From Methanoculleus horonobensis (lineage in GTDB: Archaea; Halobacteriota; Methanomicrobia; Methanomicrobiales; Methanoculleaceae): a stretch of DNA of 64,000 nucleotides. The notes below the pieces were generated by a model, which was given only the letters and a program-made list of their open reading frames with translations, was not told the origin of the DNA and did not search any database. Made by a program: the position numbers and the translations under genes. The stretch spans positions 124,001 through 188,000 of the forward strand of contig NZ_BCNY01000013.1 in the NCBI RefSeq assembly GCF_001602375.1, in the 5' to 3' direction. Every line of letters begins with the position of its first letter. The stretch's first letter is position 1. Below are positions 17,971 through 25,298 of this stretch, in pieces.

Positions 17971-18462
17971 TTATTTCCGGCTCTTCTTGAACGATATGAC
18001 GTCGCCGACGGTCATGGTCACCCGGCCGGGTCCGCCCGCGGAGGCGGTGTCTTCGGCCGAGTCGATAAGCCTGATATTGAGTGCCTTCTCGAGTTTCTTC
18101 CGGACATCGTCCTCGGGGATGAGGTCGCCCTTCTCGATCTTCTTGATCAGGATCTCACGCTCTTTGATCGCATGTGCGAGGTCGAGCGTGGACCACTCCC
18201 TCTCTTCCCGGGCGGCGCGGATGCGGTCGGCGTAATCGTCGACGAGTTCTCCTTCCATCAGGTCAAAGACGTCCCGTGGCCTCCTCCTGGCGGCCTGCGG
18301 GGCTGCGACTCCCGGCTTCTTCTGCGGGGCACCTCTTCGTCGCGATTGCTGGACTTCTGTACCGTGTTTCGCACATCGAACGCAGACGCAGAGTTCTGCA
18401 CCCTCGATCTGGATGGTTTTCGACGGTCCCACTATAGGAGCGCCGCATAGTTCGCACTGCAT
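17971..18462 (-). CDS. mbf1: multiprotein bridging factor 1 homolog (Zn ribbon + HTH)
   Basis: A 163-residue archaeal MBF1. The N-terminus is a zinc ribbon with two Cys pairs (MQCELCGAPI and CVCVRC), followed by a flexible basic/proline linker, and residues 75-135 form a cro-type helix-turn-helix (DYADRIRAAREEREWSTLD and KEREILIKKIEKGDLIPED). MBF1 proteins associate with ribosomes or the transcription machinery; the archaeal role is not settled. The ATG at 18462 is chosen because the zinc ribbon starts there and a TATA element (18497-18505, minus strand) predicts a leader of about 13 nt; the ATG at 18489 would lie upstream of that transcript start. Divergent from pan1 with overlapping promoters. 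Confidence 0.92.
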   Translation of the reverse strand: MQCELCGAPIVGPSKTIQIEGAELCVCVRCAKHGTEVQQSRRRGAPQKKPGVAAPQAARRRPRDVFDLMEGELVDDYADRIRAAREEREWSTLDLAHAIKEREILIKKIEKGDLIPEDDVRKKLEKALNIRLIDSAEDTASAGGPGRVTMTVGDVISFKKSRK

Positions 18463-18519
18463 AAGTCTCGCAAACAACTTTATATTCATTTTAACCTATA
18501 TAATTAATCGAGGAGACCT

Positions 18520-19758
18520 ATGGGAGATATCGCTCGGCAGGCACCAGACAAGGATACCGGTGAAGACATCTACCAGTATCTCCTGGAACGGATTACGAAC
18601 CTCGAAAACCGAAACCTGGAGCTACGCGAGCAGTTCCGCCAGATGGAGTCCGAGAAACGATACGTTGAGACCCAGAAGATCCGCTACGAGCGGGAACTCC
18701 GAAAACTCAAGAGCGAGATCGAACAGCTGAGAAGCCCTCCTCTCGTGATCGGAACCGTTACCGACGTTATCGACAACAGCCGGGTGATTGTGCGAAGCAG
18801 TGCAGGGCCGCGATTCCTGGTCCGTACGTCCCAGCTCATCGACCCCGATCTCCTCAAACCGGGTGTGCGGTGTACGCTCAACCAGCAGTCCCTCGCGATC
18901 GTGGATGTGCTCCCCACGAGCTACGACGCGCAGATCTACGGTATGGAACTGGTGGAGTCCCCGGAGGAGACCTACGAGAACATCGGCGGCCTTGAACCGC
19001 AGATCGAGGAGATCCGGGAAGCCGTCGAGCTCCCCCTGACTAAACCGCAGCTCTTCGAGAAGGTCGGCATCTCCCCGCCGAAGGGTGTTCTCCTCTACGG
19101 CCCGCCCGGCACGGGGAAGACCCTCCTCGCGCGGGCGGTGGCCCACCAGACGAACGCGCACTTCCTCCGCGTGGTCGGTTCGGAACTGGTGCAGAAGTAC
19201 ATCGGCGAGGGCGCCCGCCTGGTCCGGGAACTCTTCGACCTCGCGAAGCAGAAGGCGCCGTCGATCATCTTCATCGATGAGATCGATGCGATCGGCGCGC
19301 ACCGGAACGACTCGACCACCTCCGGCGACCGCGAAGTCCAGCGGACGCTGATGCAGCTCCTGGCGGAGATGGACGGGTTCGAAAACCGGGGCGACGTCAA
19401 GATCGTCGCGGCGACGAACCGGATCGATATCCTCGACCGCGCCCTCCTCCGCCCGGGCCGGTTTGATAGGATGATCGAGATCCCGCTCCCCGACCACCAG
19501 GGGAGGCTTGCGATCTTGAAGATCCACACCCTGCACATGAGCCTTGGCGAGGACGTCAACCTCTCGGAGGTCTCGCGGCTGACGGAGGGCAAGAACGGCG
19601 CCGACCTCCGGGCGATATGCATGGAGGCGGGGATGTTCGCCATCAGGATGGAGCGCGACGCCGTCAACAGCGACGACTTCATGAAGGCGATCGACAAACT
19701 CTCAGTGGATTTCGACCGCCACCACTTCCACACCACCTTCGGCGAGATGTTCGCCTGA
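18520..19758 (+). CDS. pan: proteasome-activating nucleotidase, paralog 1
   Basis: AAA ATPase ring that unfolds substrates for the 20S proteasome. Of 412 residues, 15-75 form the N-terminal coiled coil, 75-150 the OB domain, and the rest the AAA domain with Walker A GPPGTGKT (Lys200), the aromatic pore loop in VQKYIGEG, Walker B IIFIDEID and the arginine-finger region [10 protein letters not shown]. The C-terminus is GEMFA: hydrophobic-Phe-Ala rather than the hydrophobic-Tyr-X (HbYX) tail that opens the 20S gate, unlike paralog 2. GAGGAGA lies 5 nt before the ATG. A run of eight T residues follows 11 bp after the stop. Confidence 0.95.
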   Translation: MGDIARQAPDKDTGEDIYQYLLERITNLENRNLELREQFRQMESEKRYVETQKIRYERELRKLKSEIEQLRSPPLVIGTVTDVIDNSRVIVRSSAGPRFLVRTSQLIDPDLLKPGVRCTLNQQSLAIVDVLPTSYDAQIYGMELVESPEETYENIGGLEPQIEEIREAVELPLTKPQLFEKVGISPPKGVLLYGPPGTGKTLLARAVAHQTNAHFLRVVGSELVQKYIGEGARLVRELFDLAKQKAPSIIFIDEIDAIGAHRNDSTTSGDREVQRTLMQLLAEMDGFENRGDVKIVAATNRIDILDRALLRPGRFDRMIEIPLPDHQGRLAILKIHTLHMSLGEDVNLSEVSRLTEGKNGADLRAICMEAGMFAIRMERDAVNSDDFMKAIDKLSVDFDRHHFHTTFGEMFA

Positions 19759-19769
19759 GGTGCGCTCTC

Positions 19770-19777
19770 TTTTTTTT
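19770..19777 (+). terminator. oligo-T transcript end behind pan1
   Basis: Eight consecutive T residues begin 11 bp after the pan1 stop and lie 20 bp before the convergent PreA-like gene ends. Archaeal termination commonly uses such T runs without a hairpin. Confidence 0.6.
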
Positions 19778-19797
19778 CAAACTCGCGTCTTTGGTGC

Positions 19798-21003
19798 TCA
19801 CGCACCGGGCAGCATCACGATCACGCCTTCGGGACAGACGTGGGAGCAGAGGCTGCACCCGTCGCACCGCTCCGTCGCGATGACGACCTCTCCGCCCGCC
19901 ATCGAGACGGCATGATACCCGCCGTCGCGGCAGGCCGTTACGCAGCGGCCGCAGGACGTGCACCGCTCCGGGAACCTCCGGGATGCAAAGAGCCGTCTGT
20001 CCCGGGAGAGCGCCGCATGCGTCCCGATTCTCTCGAGAGCGCGGCCCCTGAGCGCCCCGACGCCGGTAAAATGCTTGCGCGAGAGGTATCCGGAGAGACC
20101 CTCGTTCATCCCGCGGATGATGCCGGCTCCCTCCCACATCACCGCCGTGCAGACCTGAATCGCCGACGCCCCGGCCGCTATGTACTCGGCAGCGTCCTGC
20201 CAGCGGGAGATCCCGCCGATTCCGATAAGGGGAACCGGAAGTTCCCGTGCGATCTGCGAGACTATCCTTAGACCGACGGGTTTGATCGCGGGCCCCGAGT
20301 ATCCCCCGTAGGTGCCGAAGCCGGCAACCGAGGGTCGAGGCTCGAGCGTCTCGAGATCGATGCCCATGAGGCACTGGACGGTGTTGATGGCCGCGAGGAT
20401 ATCGGCCCCGCCGTCCACCGCAGCCTCTGCAATGGGCAGTATCTCCGTCACGTTCGGGGTCAACTTGACGATCAGGGGGACCCTGGCGACCTGCCGGACC
20501 GCACGCGTCACCTCCCGCACGAGATCCGGGTGCTGCCCGATCGCCGCACCGACCCCCCGTTCCGGCATCCCGTGGGGGCAGGAGACGTTCAGCTCGATTG
20601 CGTCCGCCCCTGCGTCCTGGACGGTGCAGGCAAGTTCCTGCCACTCGCGAGGGTCAGGCGAGGCCATGATGCTCGCAACGAGGATCCTGTCCGGGTACTC
20701 CTCTCTCGTGGCGGCAATCTCCGAAACCCAGTAGGACTCCTCGTGTTTGCTCACGAGTTCGATGTTCTCAAAACCGAGAAGCCCGGAGTTTCCGTCTTTC
20801 CAGGTCGCAAACCGGGGCGAGACGTCCCGGATCTCCATCGTGTCCGGTACAATGGTCTTCGTGACCGCACCCGCCCAGCCGAGCCGGAACGCATGCCGGA
20901 TCCGTTCGCCCGAGGTGGTCGGCGGGCCCGAGGCAAGGAGGAACGGGTTCTTGAGCGCGAGCGGGCCGACGGTTGTCTCGAGGGAGGGGGCAGGTGCGGG
21001 CAT
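19798..21003 (-). CDS. dihydroorotate/dihydropyrimidine dehydrogenase-like flavoprotein with ferredoxin domain (PreA-like)
   Basis: A 401-residue FMN protein of the class 1 dihydroorotate dehydrogenase superfamily. The N-terminal TIM barrel has KNPFLLASGPPTTSGERIR, NVSCPHG with a possible catalytic Cys, the Lys-containing VKLTPNV, and GIGGISRWQDAAEYIAAGAS for FMN phosphate. The C-terminus has two 4Fe-4S motifs, CTSCGRCVTAC and CDGCSLCSHVC, as in PreA, the electron-transferring subunit of dihydropyrimidine dehydrogenase. A bona fide pyrimidine role is not certain: many archaea carry such proteins without PreT, and none is adjacent. The ATG at 21003 is preferred over the long frame from 21090 because the conserved region begins there. 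It converges on pan1. Confidence 0.85.
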   Translation of the reverse strand: MPAPAPSLETTVGPLALKNPFLLASGPPTTSGERIRHAFRLGWAGAVTKTIVPDTMEIRDVSPRFATWKDGNSGLLGFENIELVSKHEESYWVSEIAATREEYPDRILVASIMASPDPREWQELACTVQDAGADAIELNVSCPHGMPERGVGAAIGQHPDLVREVTRAVRQVARVPLIVKLTPNVTEILPIAEAAVDGGADILAAINTVQCLMGIDLETLEPRPSVAGFGTYGGYSGPAIKPVGLRIVSQIARELPVPLIGIGGISRWQDAAEYIAAGASAIQVCTAVMWEGAGIIRGMNEGLSGYLSRKHFTGVGALRGRALERIGTHAALSRDRRLFASRRFPERCTSCGRCVTACRDGGYHAVSMAGGEVVIATERCDGCSLCSHVCPEGVIVMLPGA

Positions 21004-21132
21004 ACGGTTCTTCCGTATCCGAATTGCGCCGGAATACCTTATGGTTCTTGCTATCGGACGGGGCTGCCGCCGAAATTTCCCATTCGTCACCGTGTAGGCA
21101 TCACAGTCGTAAAGAAAACGGCGGATCCCCCT

Positions 21133-21576
21133 CTAATCTGCCGGGTACTCCTCTTCGGCGCACCAGACCTCGAGCAGCGTATCCTCAGGCTCCGTCCGGT
21201 CGACATATGCCTCCGGCGTCGTGCCCTTCTCCATCCAGATCGTATCGACCATGTGGTCGCCGGAGATCCGGTAAAGGCAGCGGTACCTCCACGGTTCTGA
21301 GGGCATCACGTCGCGTTCGTAGATCTGGCGGGCAAGCCCGGACGAGCAGAATATTCCCACCCCGGGCTCGAAGAGAACCTCATCGACGTAGCGCTGGATA
21401 TACCACCGGAGTTCGGAGACGAGAGCAAGCGCACTCCCGAGCGACGCTGTTCTGATACGTATGCCGTACGCGAGCCGGTCAGGCCGATAAAAACGGAGAA
21501 CGCCTCTGCTGGTCTCGGACTTGAGCAGGGTGTCGTAGAGGTCAACCCCCTCCGACTGGATGAGGAGGACGTTCAT
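21133..21576 (-). CDS. DUF5804-like conserved archaeal protein
   Basis: A 147-residue soluble protein resembling a family known from haloarchaea and methanogens (DUF5804, recognised from memory). Recognisable blocks are LLIQSEGVDLYDTLLKSETS, TASLGSALALVSELRWYIQR and SGLARQIYERDV. The haloarchaeal members have ETASLG and LNWYLVR at the same places. Function unknown. The ATG at 21576 matches the start of the conserved region; the open frame continues to 21726 without homology. It is codirectional with pan2, 826 bp upstream, and the gap contains repeat copy C. Confidence 0.65.
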   Translation of the reverse strand: MNVLLIQSEGVDLYDTLLKSETSRGVLRFYRPDRLAYGIRIRTASLGSALALVSELRWYIQRYVDEVLFEPGVGIFCSSGLARQIYERDVMPSEPWRYRCLYRISGDHMVDTIWMEKGTTPEAYVDRTEPEDTLLEVWCAEEEYPAD

Positions 21577-22401
21577 TGCATTATTGTGGGCGCGTGAGGT
21601 CGATAAGGTTTCCTTCGATATCGTAACGGGACTTTGTCTATGGAAAGACGGATGAGATGTAGCGCCTTGAGGCAATTTCACTGCAAATCCGTCAAGTGTC
21701 TGAATTTGCATACCTTTGAAATTCAAGTTTCTGCCAGTCGTGTGAACGATACGCGGATTTCAAGGGGATATCGCCATAGGGGAGTGCGACTGGCTGGAGG
21801 GCAGGAGCATGAGCACCGTTAGGAACGACGTTCCATAGGAACGGAGTTCGAGCACCGGAGGTGCGAGGTGCGAGGTGCGAGGGGCTGACGGGGATTGCGA
21901 CGTTCCGAAGCGCGACGGATCGTTAGAACCGGAGCGTGAGCACCGAAGGTGCGAAGGAACGGAGTTCGACCACCGTCAGGTGGGGAGGGGGGTCTCCCCC
22001 CTCGAAGACCTTCGGCCTTCTCATGCTCGCTGCGCTCGCACTCCCCTTTGTCCCCACCCCCCATTGCGATAGCCACCACGGTCCAGTGTACCAGGCTATT
22101 CCATAGTTTCAGCCATTTAGTTCGTGGAAAAATCAGAAGAGGTTCAAGCGTGCTTGGGGTTCACCTGTGCATGGCTATCCAACGAACATTGCGTCTTAGG
22201 AAGTGTGAGCAAAAGCAGGACACAAGCACGTCAGGTGAGGGATCCGACGTGGAATTCGAGTACCACCACACGGCTGTGCAGTGCAAATATGAGAACGCGG
22301 AAGGCTCTCGAACCCCTCGACAACAGAACTTCAAAATGCCCCCTTTCATACTCCGGCGGCAAATGTGAACAAAAAAAGATTGGTAGGAAGAAAAAACCCC
22401 A
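21577..22401. other. 825-bp intergenic region with repeat copy C
   Basis: Apart from repeat copy C (21769-22071) and its conserved flanks, I see no gene. The left flank CGGATTTCAAGGGGATATCGCC and the right flank CCACCACGGTCCAGTGTACC are shared with other copies. The segment 22090-22400, behind pan2, has no good ORF with a start signal; its short ORFs show no coding bias. It could hold an unrecognised RNA. Confidence 0.5.
21769..22071 (+). repeat. intergenic repeat, copy C (variant subtype with internal hairpin modules)
   Basis: It starts TATCGCCA and ends TTGCGATA, one mismatch from the terminal inverted repeat. Instead of the GC-box interior of copies A, B, D and E it carries several imperfect copies of a unit of about 25 bp that includes the hairpin GCACC-GAA-GGTGC (near 21850, 21935 and 21965, with a further divergent one near 21805), then GGGGAGGGGGG-TCT-CCCCCC and a right end with CTCGCTGCGCTCGCACTCCCC that is shared with copy F. 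Short ORFs across it are by-products of the repeated units. Confidence 0.8.
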
Positions 22402-23574
22402 TCAGAGATACATGCGGCTGTCCGGCGCCGCCGTCTCGCGCTTCACCTTCTTTATTGCCGCGAGGAAGTCTTCGCGCTCGACGGCATCGGCGTCCCGCCG
22501 GATCGCCATCATCCCGGCCTCACGGCAGATCGCCTGCAGCTCGGCGCCGGTGGTGTCTCCGGCGAGTTCCGCAAGCGAGGGCAGGTCAACGCTCCCGGCA
22601 AGCGACATCTTCGCGGTGTGAATCTTTAAGATCTCAAGGCGTGCTCCGGCATCCGGCAGCGGAACCTGGATGATCCGGTCGAACCGGCCGGGGCGGAGGA
22701 GCGCCGGGTCAAGCATATCGATCCGGTTCGTCGCCGCCATGATCCGGATGTTGCCCCGATTCCCGAACCCGTCCATCTCCGCCAGGAGCTGCATCAGCGT
22801 CCGCTGAACCTCGGCGCTTCCGGAGGTTCCGTCGTTTGTGCGCATGCTTCCGATCGCGTCGATCTCGTCGATGAAGACGATCGCCGGAGCGCGCTCCCGG
22901 GCGAGGATGAAGAGCTCGCGCACGAGCTGCGCGCCCTCCCCGATGTACTTGTGGACGAGTTCGCTCCCAGACATCCGGATGAACCGGGCCTGGGACTGGC
23001 GGGCAACCGCCTTTGCAATCAGGGTCTTCCCCGTGCCGGGCGGGCCGTAGAGGAGGATGCCCTTCGGGGGCTCCACGCCCACGCGCTCGTAGATCTCGGG
23101 CTTCGTGAGCGGGTACTCGACCGCTTCCCGGACCTCTTCGATCTCCTCCTTCAGGCCGCCGACCTGCTCGAACGTCACGCTCGGCTGCTCGTCGAGTTCC
23201 ATGACCCTGACTCTCGCATCGTAGATATTGCCGATCGTCTTGACGATGGAGAGGGTATTGTTCACCGCCACCTTCATTCCGGGTTTGAGGGTGCGGTGGA
23301 GTTTCTCGCTGACCGCGGTGACGTATTCCTGGTTGTTGCCCTGCTGCCGGAGATACACTTCGCCGTTCTCAAGTACATCGACCACAGCGGCAACAAACAG
23401 CGGCACCCGCTTTAACTGGGCGTTCTCTTTCCGGAGCTGCAAGAGTTCCTTTTCCAGCAACTCGTTCTTGAGTTTGTAGTCCAGGATCTGTGCCTTCAGG
23501 TCCTGGATCTGGAGAGTGAGCATGTCATGCTCGCTGCCAGGAGTGCTGCCAATGGTTTCGTCCATGTCACTCAT
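22402..23574 (-). CDS. pan: proteasome-activating nucleotidase, paralog 2 (HbYX tail)
   Basis: Second PAN of the window, 390 residues: coiled coil at about 15-57, OB domain 57-130, AAA domain with Walker A GPPGTGKT (Lys173), pore loop VHKYIGEG, Walker B IVFIDEID, and LLRPGRFDR. It ends MYL, a canonical hydrophobic-Tyr-X tail for docking in the proteasome alpha-ring pockets. Coiled coil and OB sequences differ strongly from paralog 1, so the two may form separate rings or differ in substrate choice (inference). The ATG at 23574 has GGAG 10 nt upstream inside a 28-bp palindrome; a TATAA at the palindrome centre would instead place the transcript start at this ATG. Confidence 0.95.
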   Translation of the reverse strand: MSDMDETIGSTPGSEHDMLTLQIQDLKAQILDYKLKNELLEKELLQLRKENAQLKRVPLFVAAVVDVLENGEVYLRQQGNNQEYVTAVSEKLHRTLKPGMKVAVNNTLSIVKTIGNIYDARVRVMELDEQPSVTFEQVGGLKEEIEEVREAVEYPLTKPEIYERVGVEPPKGILLYGPPGTGKTLIAKAVARQSQARFIRMSGSELVHKYIGEGAQLVRELFILARERAPAIVFIDEIDAIGSMRTNDGTSGSAEVQRTLMQLLAEMDGFGNRGNIRIMAATNRIDMLDPALLRPGRFDRIIQVPLPDAGARLEILKIHTAKMSLAGSVDLPSLAELAGDTTGAELQAICREAGMMAIRRDADAVEREDFLAAIKKVKRETAAPDSRMYL

Positions 23575-23584
23575 ATAGTTGGTT

Positions 23585-23612
23585 CTCCAACCACATTATA
23601 ATGTGGTTGGAG
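23585..23612. promoter_or_regulatory. perfect 28-bp palindrome between pan2 and the DUF126 gene
   Basis: Left arm CTCCAACCACATTA, right arm TAATGTGGTTGGAG, with no spacer and no mismatch. The centre reads TTATAA on both strands. It fills most of the 43-bp divergent intergenic region. It may be an operator acting on both genes, a bidirectional core promoter, or both. Each outer end carries GGAG on the strand of the adjacent gene, at a plausible Shine-Dalgarno distance from its ATG. Confidence 0.75.
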
Positions 23613-23617
23613 TGATC

Positions 23618-24016
23618 ATGCAAGGCAGAAGCATATCCAGGGGTATCGGAACCGGAGAACTCCTCATCTCGTCCGAACCCATATCGTTCCTCTCCGGTGT
23701 CGACCCCGAGACCGGCATCGTCGTCGAGCACGGACACCCGCTCGAAGGCCAATCCGTCGCCGGACGGGTGCTGGCCTTCCCGTACGGGAAAGGCTCGACG
23801 GTCGGATCCTACGTGATCTACGCGCTAAAACAGAACGGGCTCGCTCCTGCAGCGATCATCAATACGGAGGCCGAACCGATCATCGCGGTCGGCGCGATCA
23901 TCGCGGGGGTTCCCATGGTCGACCGCCTCCCGCCGGAGTTCTCCGATCTCCCGCCCGGCACCGCCGTGACGGTGAACGGCGATTCGGGCGAGGTCTCCTG
24001 CGACGGGACTTCGTGA
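23618..24016 (+). CDS. phosphomevalonate dehydratase small subunit (DUF126, aconitase X swivel domain)
   Basis: A 132-residue DUF126 protein. In archaea this swivelling domain pairs with the aconitase X-type large subunit to dehydrate 5-phosphomevalonate to anhydromevalonate phosphate in the archaeal mevalonate pathway for isoprenoid lipids (family knowledge). Characteristic blocks are ISRGIGTGELLISSEPISFL, DPETGIVVEHGHPLEGQSV and FPYGKGSTVGSYVIY, the last lining the active site. The large subunit is not in the window. The ATG at 23618 is preferred to the upstream frame start because GGAGTG lies 4 nt before it and the conserved N-terminus begins there. A J-domain gene follows after 6 bp. Confidence 0.92.
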   Translation: MQGRSISRGIGTGELLISSEPISFLSGVDPETGIVVEHGHPLEGQSVAGRVLAFPYGKGSTVGSYVIYALKQNGLAPAAIINTEAEPIIAVGAIIAGVPMVDRLPPEFSDLPPGTAVTVNGDSGEVSCDGTS

Positions 24017-24022
24017 GGCGCC

Positions 24023-24454
24023 GTGGAGACTCATTACGAGATCCTGGGCGTCTCACCCGACGCCACGCCCGACGATATCCGGGTAGCCTACCGGAGGCTC
24101 GCCAAACAGTATCATCCGGACGTAAACCACGACCCGGATGCGGGCGAGCGGTTCATCGCGGTTCAGCAGGCCTACGAGACGCTGATCGACCCCGACGCCC
24201 GGGCACGCTACGACCTCGCTCTCCGGGGCGGCTGCACGACAGGGCCGCACGACCCGTTCCAGCAGTACCGTCCCGGCGGGCAGACGGCCTGGACGCGAGG
24301 GTTCTCGTGGAGCGGACAGGCACCGGTTTCCTGGACCGGCAGGCTTGGCGTCGTGCTCCTCCTCTTCCTCGGAGGAGTCCTGATCGTCTTCATGCTCGTC
24401 CTGTCGCTCCTCTCTCGTGCCTTCTCTGGCGGCAAACGGCAGCAGGACTCCTGA
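24023..24454 (+). CDS. J-domain membrane protein
   Basis: A 143-residue protein. Residues 1-65 form a canonical DnaJ domain ([20 protein letters not shown], with the HPD motif in KQYHPDVN at about residues 31-33), followed by a Gly/Pro/Trp-rich linker and one membrane helix at about 110-132 ([20 protein letters not shown]) with a short basic tail. There is no Gly/Phe zinc-finger region, so it is a class III J protein that would recruit DnaK to the membrane. The start is GTG at 24023, 6 bp after the DUF126 stop, so the genes are probably co-transcribed. Confidence 0.9.
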   Translation: METHYEILGVSPDATPDDIRVAYRRLAKQYHPDVNHDPDAGERFIAVQQAYETLIDPDARARYDLALRGGCTTGPHDPFQQYRPGGQTAWTRGFSWSGQAPVSWTGRLGVVLLLFLGGVLIVFMLVLSLLSRAFSGGKRQQDS

Positions 24455-24608
24455 ACACCTTTTTTACCCGAAGATTCTCCTCTCCCCACGGCAATCGGCA
24501 CCGCGATACGGAGAAGAGGAGGATATCCACGCCGGGCCAGTCGGATCACGGGAAACCTTATCTGGTGAGACCGCCTTCGTGCCGGGTGATTATCGCGAGG
24601 TGAACGTG

Positions 24609-25001
24609 ATGCCCATGGAGAAAGTGAAACGATACCGCTGCAAGTACTGCAACTACATCTACTCCCCGATGCGTGGCGAACCCCACCGCGGCATTCCGGC
24701 GGGTACCGAGTTTGAAGATCTGCCGGAGGACTACGTGTGCCCGGTCTGCGGTGCGACCGGAAAAGGGCAGATCGGGAAGTGGGGATTCGAACTCTGGGAG
24801 CCGACCAAGTACGTCTGCAAGATCTGCGGCTACGTCTACGACAAAAAGCGCGGCGAACCCCTCCGCGGCTACCCAAAGGGCACCGCATTCGAGGATCTGC
24901 CGGAGGACTACGTATGCCCGGTCTGCGGGATGGATCCGCAGATCTCGAAGTTCCACGGCCCCGTCGGCAAATCGCAGTTCGAACCCATCCTGGACGTCTG
25001 A
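24609..25001 (+). CDS. double-domain rubredoxin-like protein
   Basis: A 130-residue protein with two rubredoxin domains in tandem. Domain 1 has CKYCNYIY and CPVCGATG; domain 2 has CKICGYVYD and CPVCGMD. Each CxxC pair set would hold one Fe in Cys4 coordination. Between the pairs are the conserved [14 protein letters not shown] segments. Likely a soluble electron carrier for oxygen or peroxide detoxification or other redox enzymes in a strict anaerobe (inference). The ATG at 24609 is supported by GAGGTG 5-6 nt upstream; the open frame upstream to 24417 overlaps the J-domain gene and lacks homology. Confidence 0.93.
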   Translation: MPMEKVKRYRCKYCNYIYSPMRGEPHRGIPAGTEFEDLPEDYVCPVCGATGKGQIGKWGFELWEPTKYVCKICGYVYDKKRGEPLRGYPKGTAFEDLPEDYVCPVCGMDPQISKFHGPVGKSQFEPILDV

Positions 25002-25213
25002 AGGGGGTCGGGGCCGCCCGCCTCTCTCCCGGAACAGAACCGTGCCGACCGGAATCCCAGAAGCTACAGGGGATCCGGTCGCCGGCACGATGCCGGATTT
25101 TCGCGGCAGCACTCTTTTAAGAATCCCGAACACCCATTATATCCAGGGTCAGTCCGTTCACTCAAAATCGGTCCTTTCAAATACTGGCCGGCGCATCAAT
25201 GTTAGAAAAGACC

Positions 25214-25236
25214 GGCTGCCTCCGTTAAGGGCAGCC
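25214..25236 (+). promoter_or_regulatory. hairpin in the leader of the TPR gene
   Basis: GGCTGCC at 25214-25220 pairs with GGCAGCC at 25230-25236 across a 9-nt loop. A TATA-like ATTATATCC at 25135-25143 would start a transcript near 25165, placing the hairpin inside a leader of about 134 nt. The role, if any, is unknown. I see nothing else in the 297-bp gap 25002-25298. Confidence 0.35.
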
Positions 25237-25298
25237 ACCCACAAAAAATGCGGCGTTGAATGATCGCGCATCAAACGAGCAGCGGCAGATGATGTCGG

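Noticed and set aside
21769-22071. CRISPR-like array suggested by the repeated modules in copy C
   Set aside because: The units are imperfect, unevenly spaced and lack unique spacers; no cas genes are nearby.
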